Origin: Rhodoferax sp.
GTDB taxonomy: Bacteria; Pseudomonadota; Gammaproteobacteria; Burkholderiales; Burkholderiaceae_C
DNA length: 12,900 nucleotides
NCBI GenBank assembly: GCA_029865675.1
Contig: JARXAU010000218.1
Coordinates: forward strand, 1 to 12,900
Direction of reading: 5' to 3'
Under the pieces are notes generated by a model. It had not been told where the DNA came from and searched no databases. It worked only from the letters and a program-made list of their open reading frames with translations. Position 1 is the stretch's first letter. Every line of letters starts with the position of its first letter. The translations under genes and the position numbers were made by a program. Positions 12,870 to 12,900 of this stretch are shown here, in pieces.

Positions 12870-12900
12870 CGGACCGGCTTGCCCGAGCTAACCACAGGGT

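Overview
The window is GC-rich and gene-dense, with alternating gene directions. Its gene families (a GcvA-like LysR regulator, an SRAP protein, a YbfB-type MFS transporter, an acetoacetyl-CoA synthetase and an amidase) suggest a beta-proteobacterium, most likely a Comamonadaceae-type Burkholderiales. This placement is inferred from protein style and composition; there is no rRNA or other marker to confirm it. No tRNA, rRNA, CRISPR array or intact insertion sequence was seen.

Region 1 (1-1899) is the most unusual part. The first 137 bp of a LysR-family gene occur twice, at 58-194 and 1000-1136. The first copy is a dead 5' fragment and the second begins an intact gene. Between them lies a FitA/FitB-type (VapBC superfamily) toxin-antitoxin pair. 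Antitoxin, toxin and intact lysR are joined by two ATGA stop/start overlaps, so the regulator now sits as the third gene of the toxin-antitoxin operon. A nested palindrome just upstream of the antitoxin is a likely operator. Five of the six differences between the two lysR copies are silent, which points to recombination between two once-functional alleles.

Region 2 (1900-2732) has about 490 bp without a recognisable gene, then a short DUF427 gene with a strong ribosome binding site and a probable terminator.

Region 3 (2733-5230, minus strand) is a lower-GC island with three Tad/Flp-pilus minor-pseudopilin-type genes: tadE-like, tadE/tadF-like and a TadG-like protein with a von Willebrand factor A domain. 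The rest of the tad machinery is not in this window. A 14-bp palindrome and a 10-bp direct repeat lie in front of the tadG-like gene.

Region 4 (5412-7730) holds a small thioredoxin-like gene that converges on and overlaps by 4 bp an SRAP (YedK/HMCES-type) abasic-site-crosslinking gene, followed by a YbfB/YjiJ-type MFS transporter on the minus strand.

Region 5 (7846-9046) holds a largely uncharacterised protein with features of the MAF/DUF115 family and a small four-cysteine zinc-ribbon protein in convergent orientation.

Region 6 (9142-12900) is a divergent pair: acetoacetyl-CoA synthetase on the minus strand and an amidase-signature enzyme on the plus strand. Their 110-bp shared upstream region contains a 16-bp inverted repeat (15 of 16 paired). 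Most genes outside region 1 look like ordinary chromosomal genes. The best candidates for something undescribed are the toxin-antitoxin/lysR arrangement, the isolated TadE/TadE/TadG set and the MAF-like protein.
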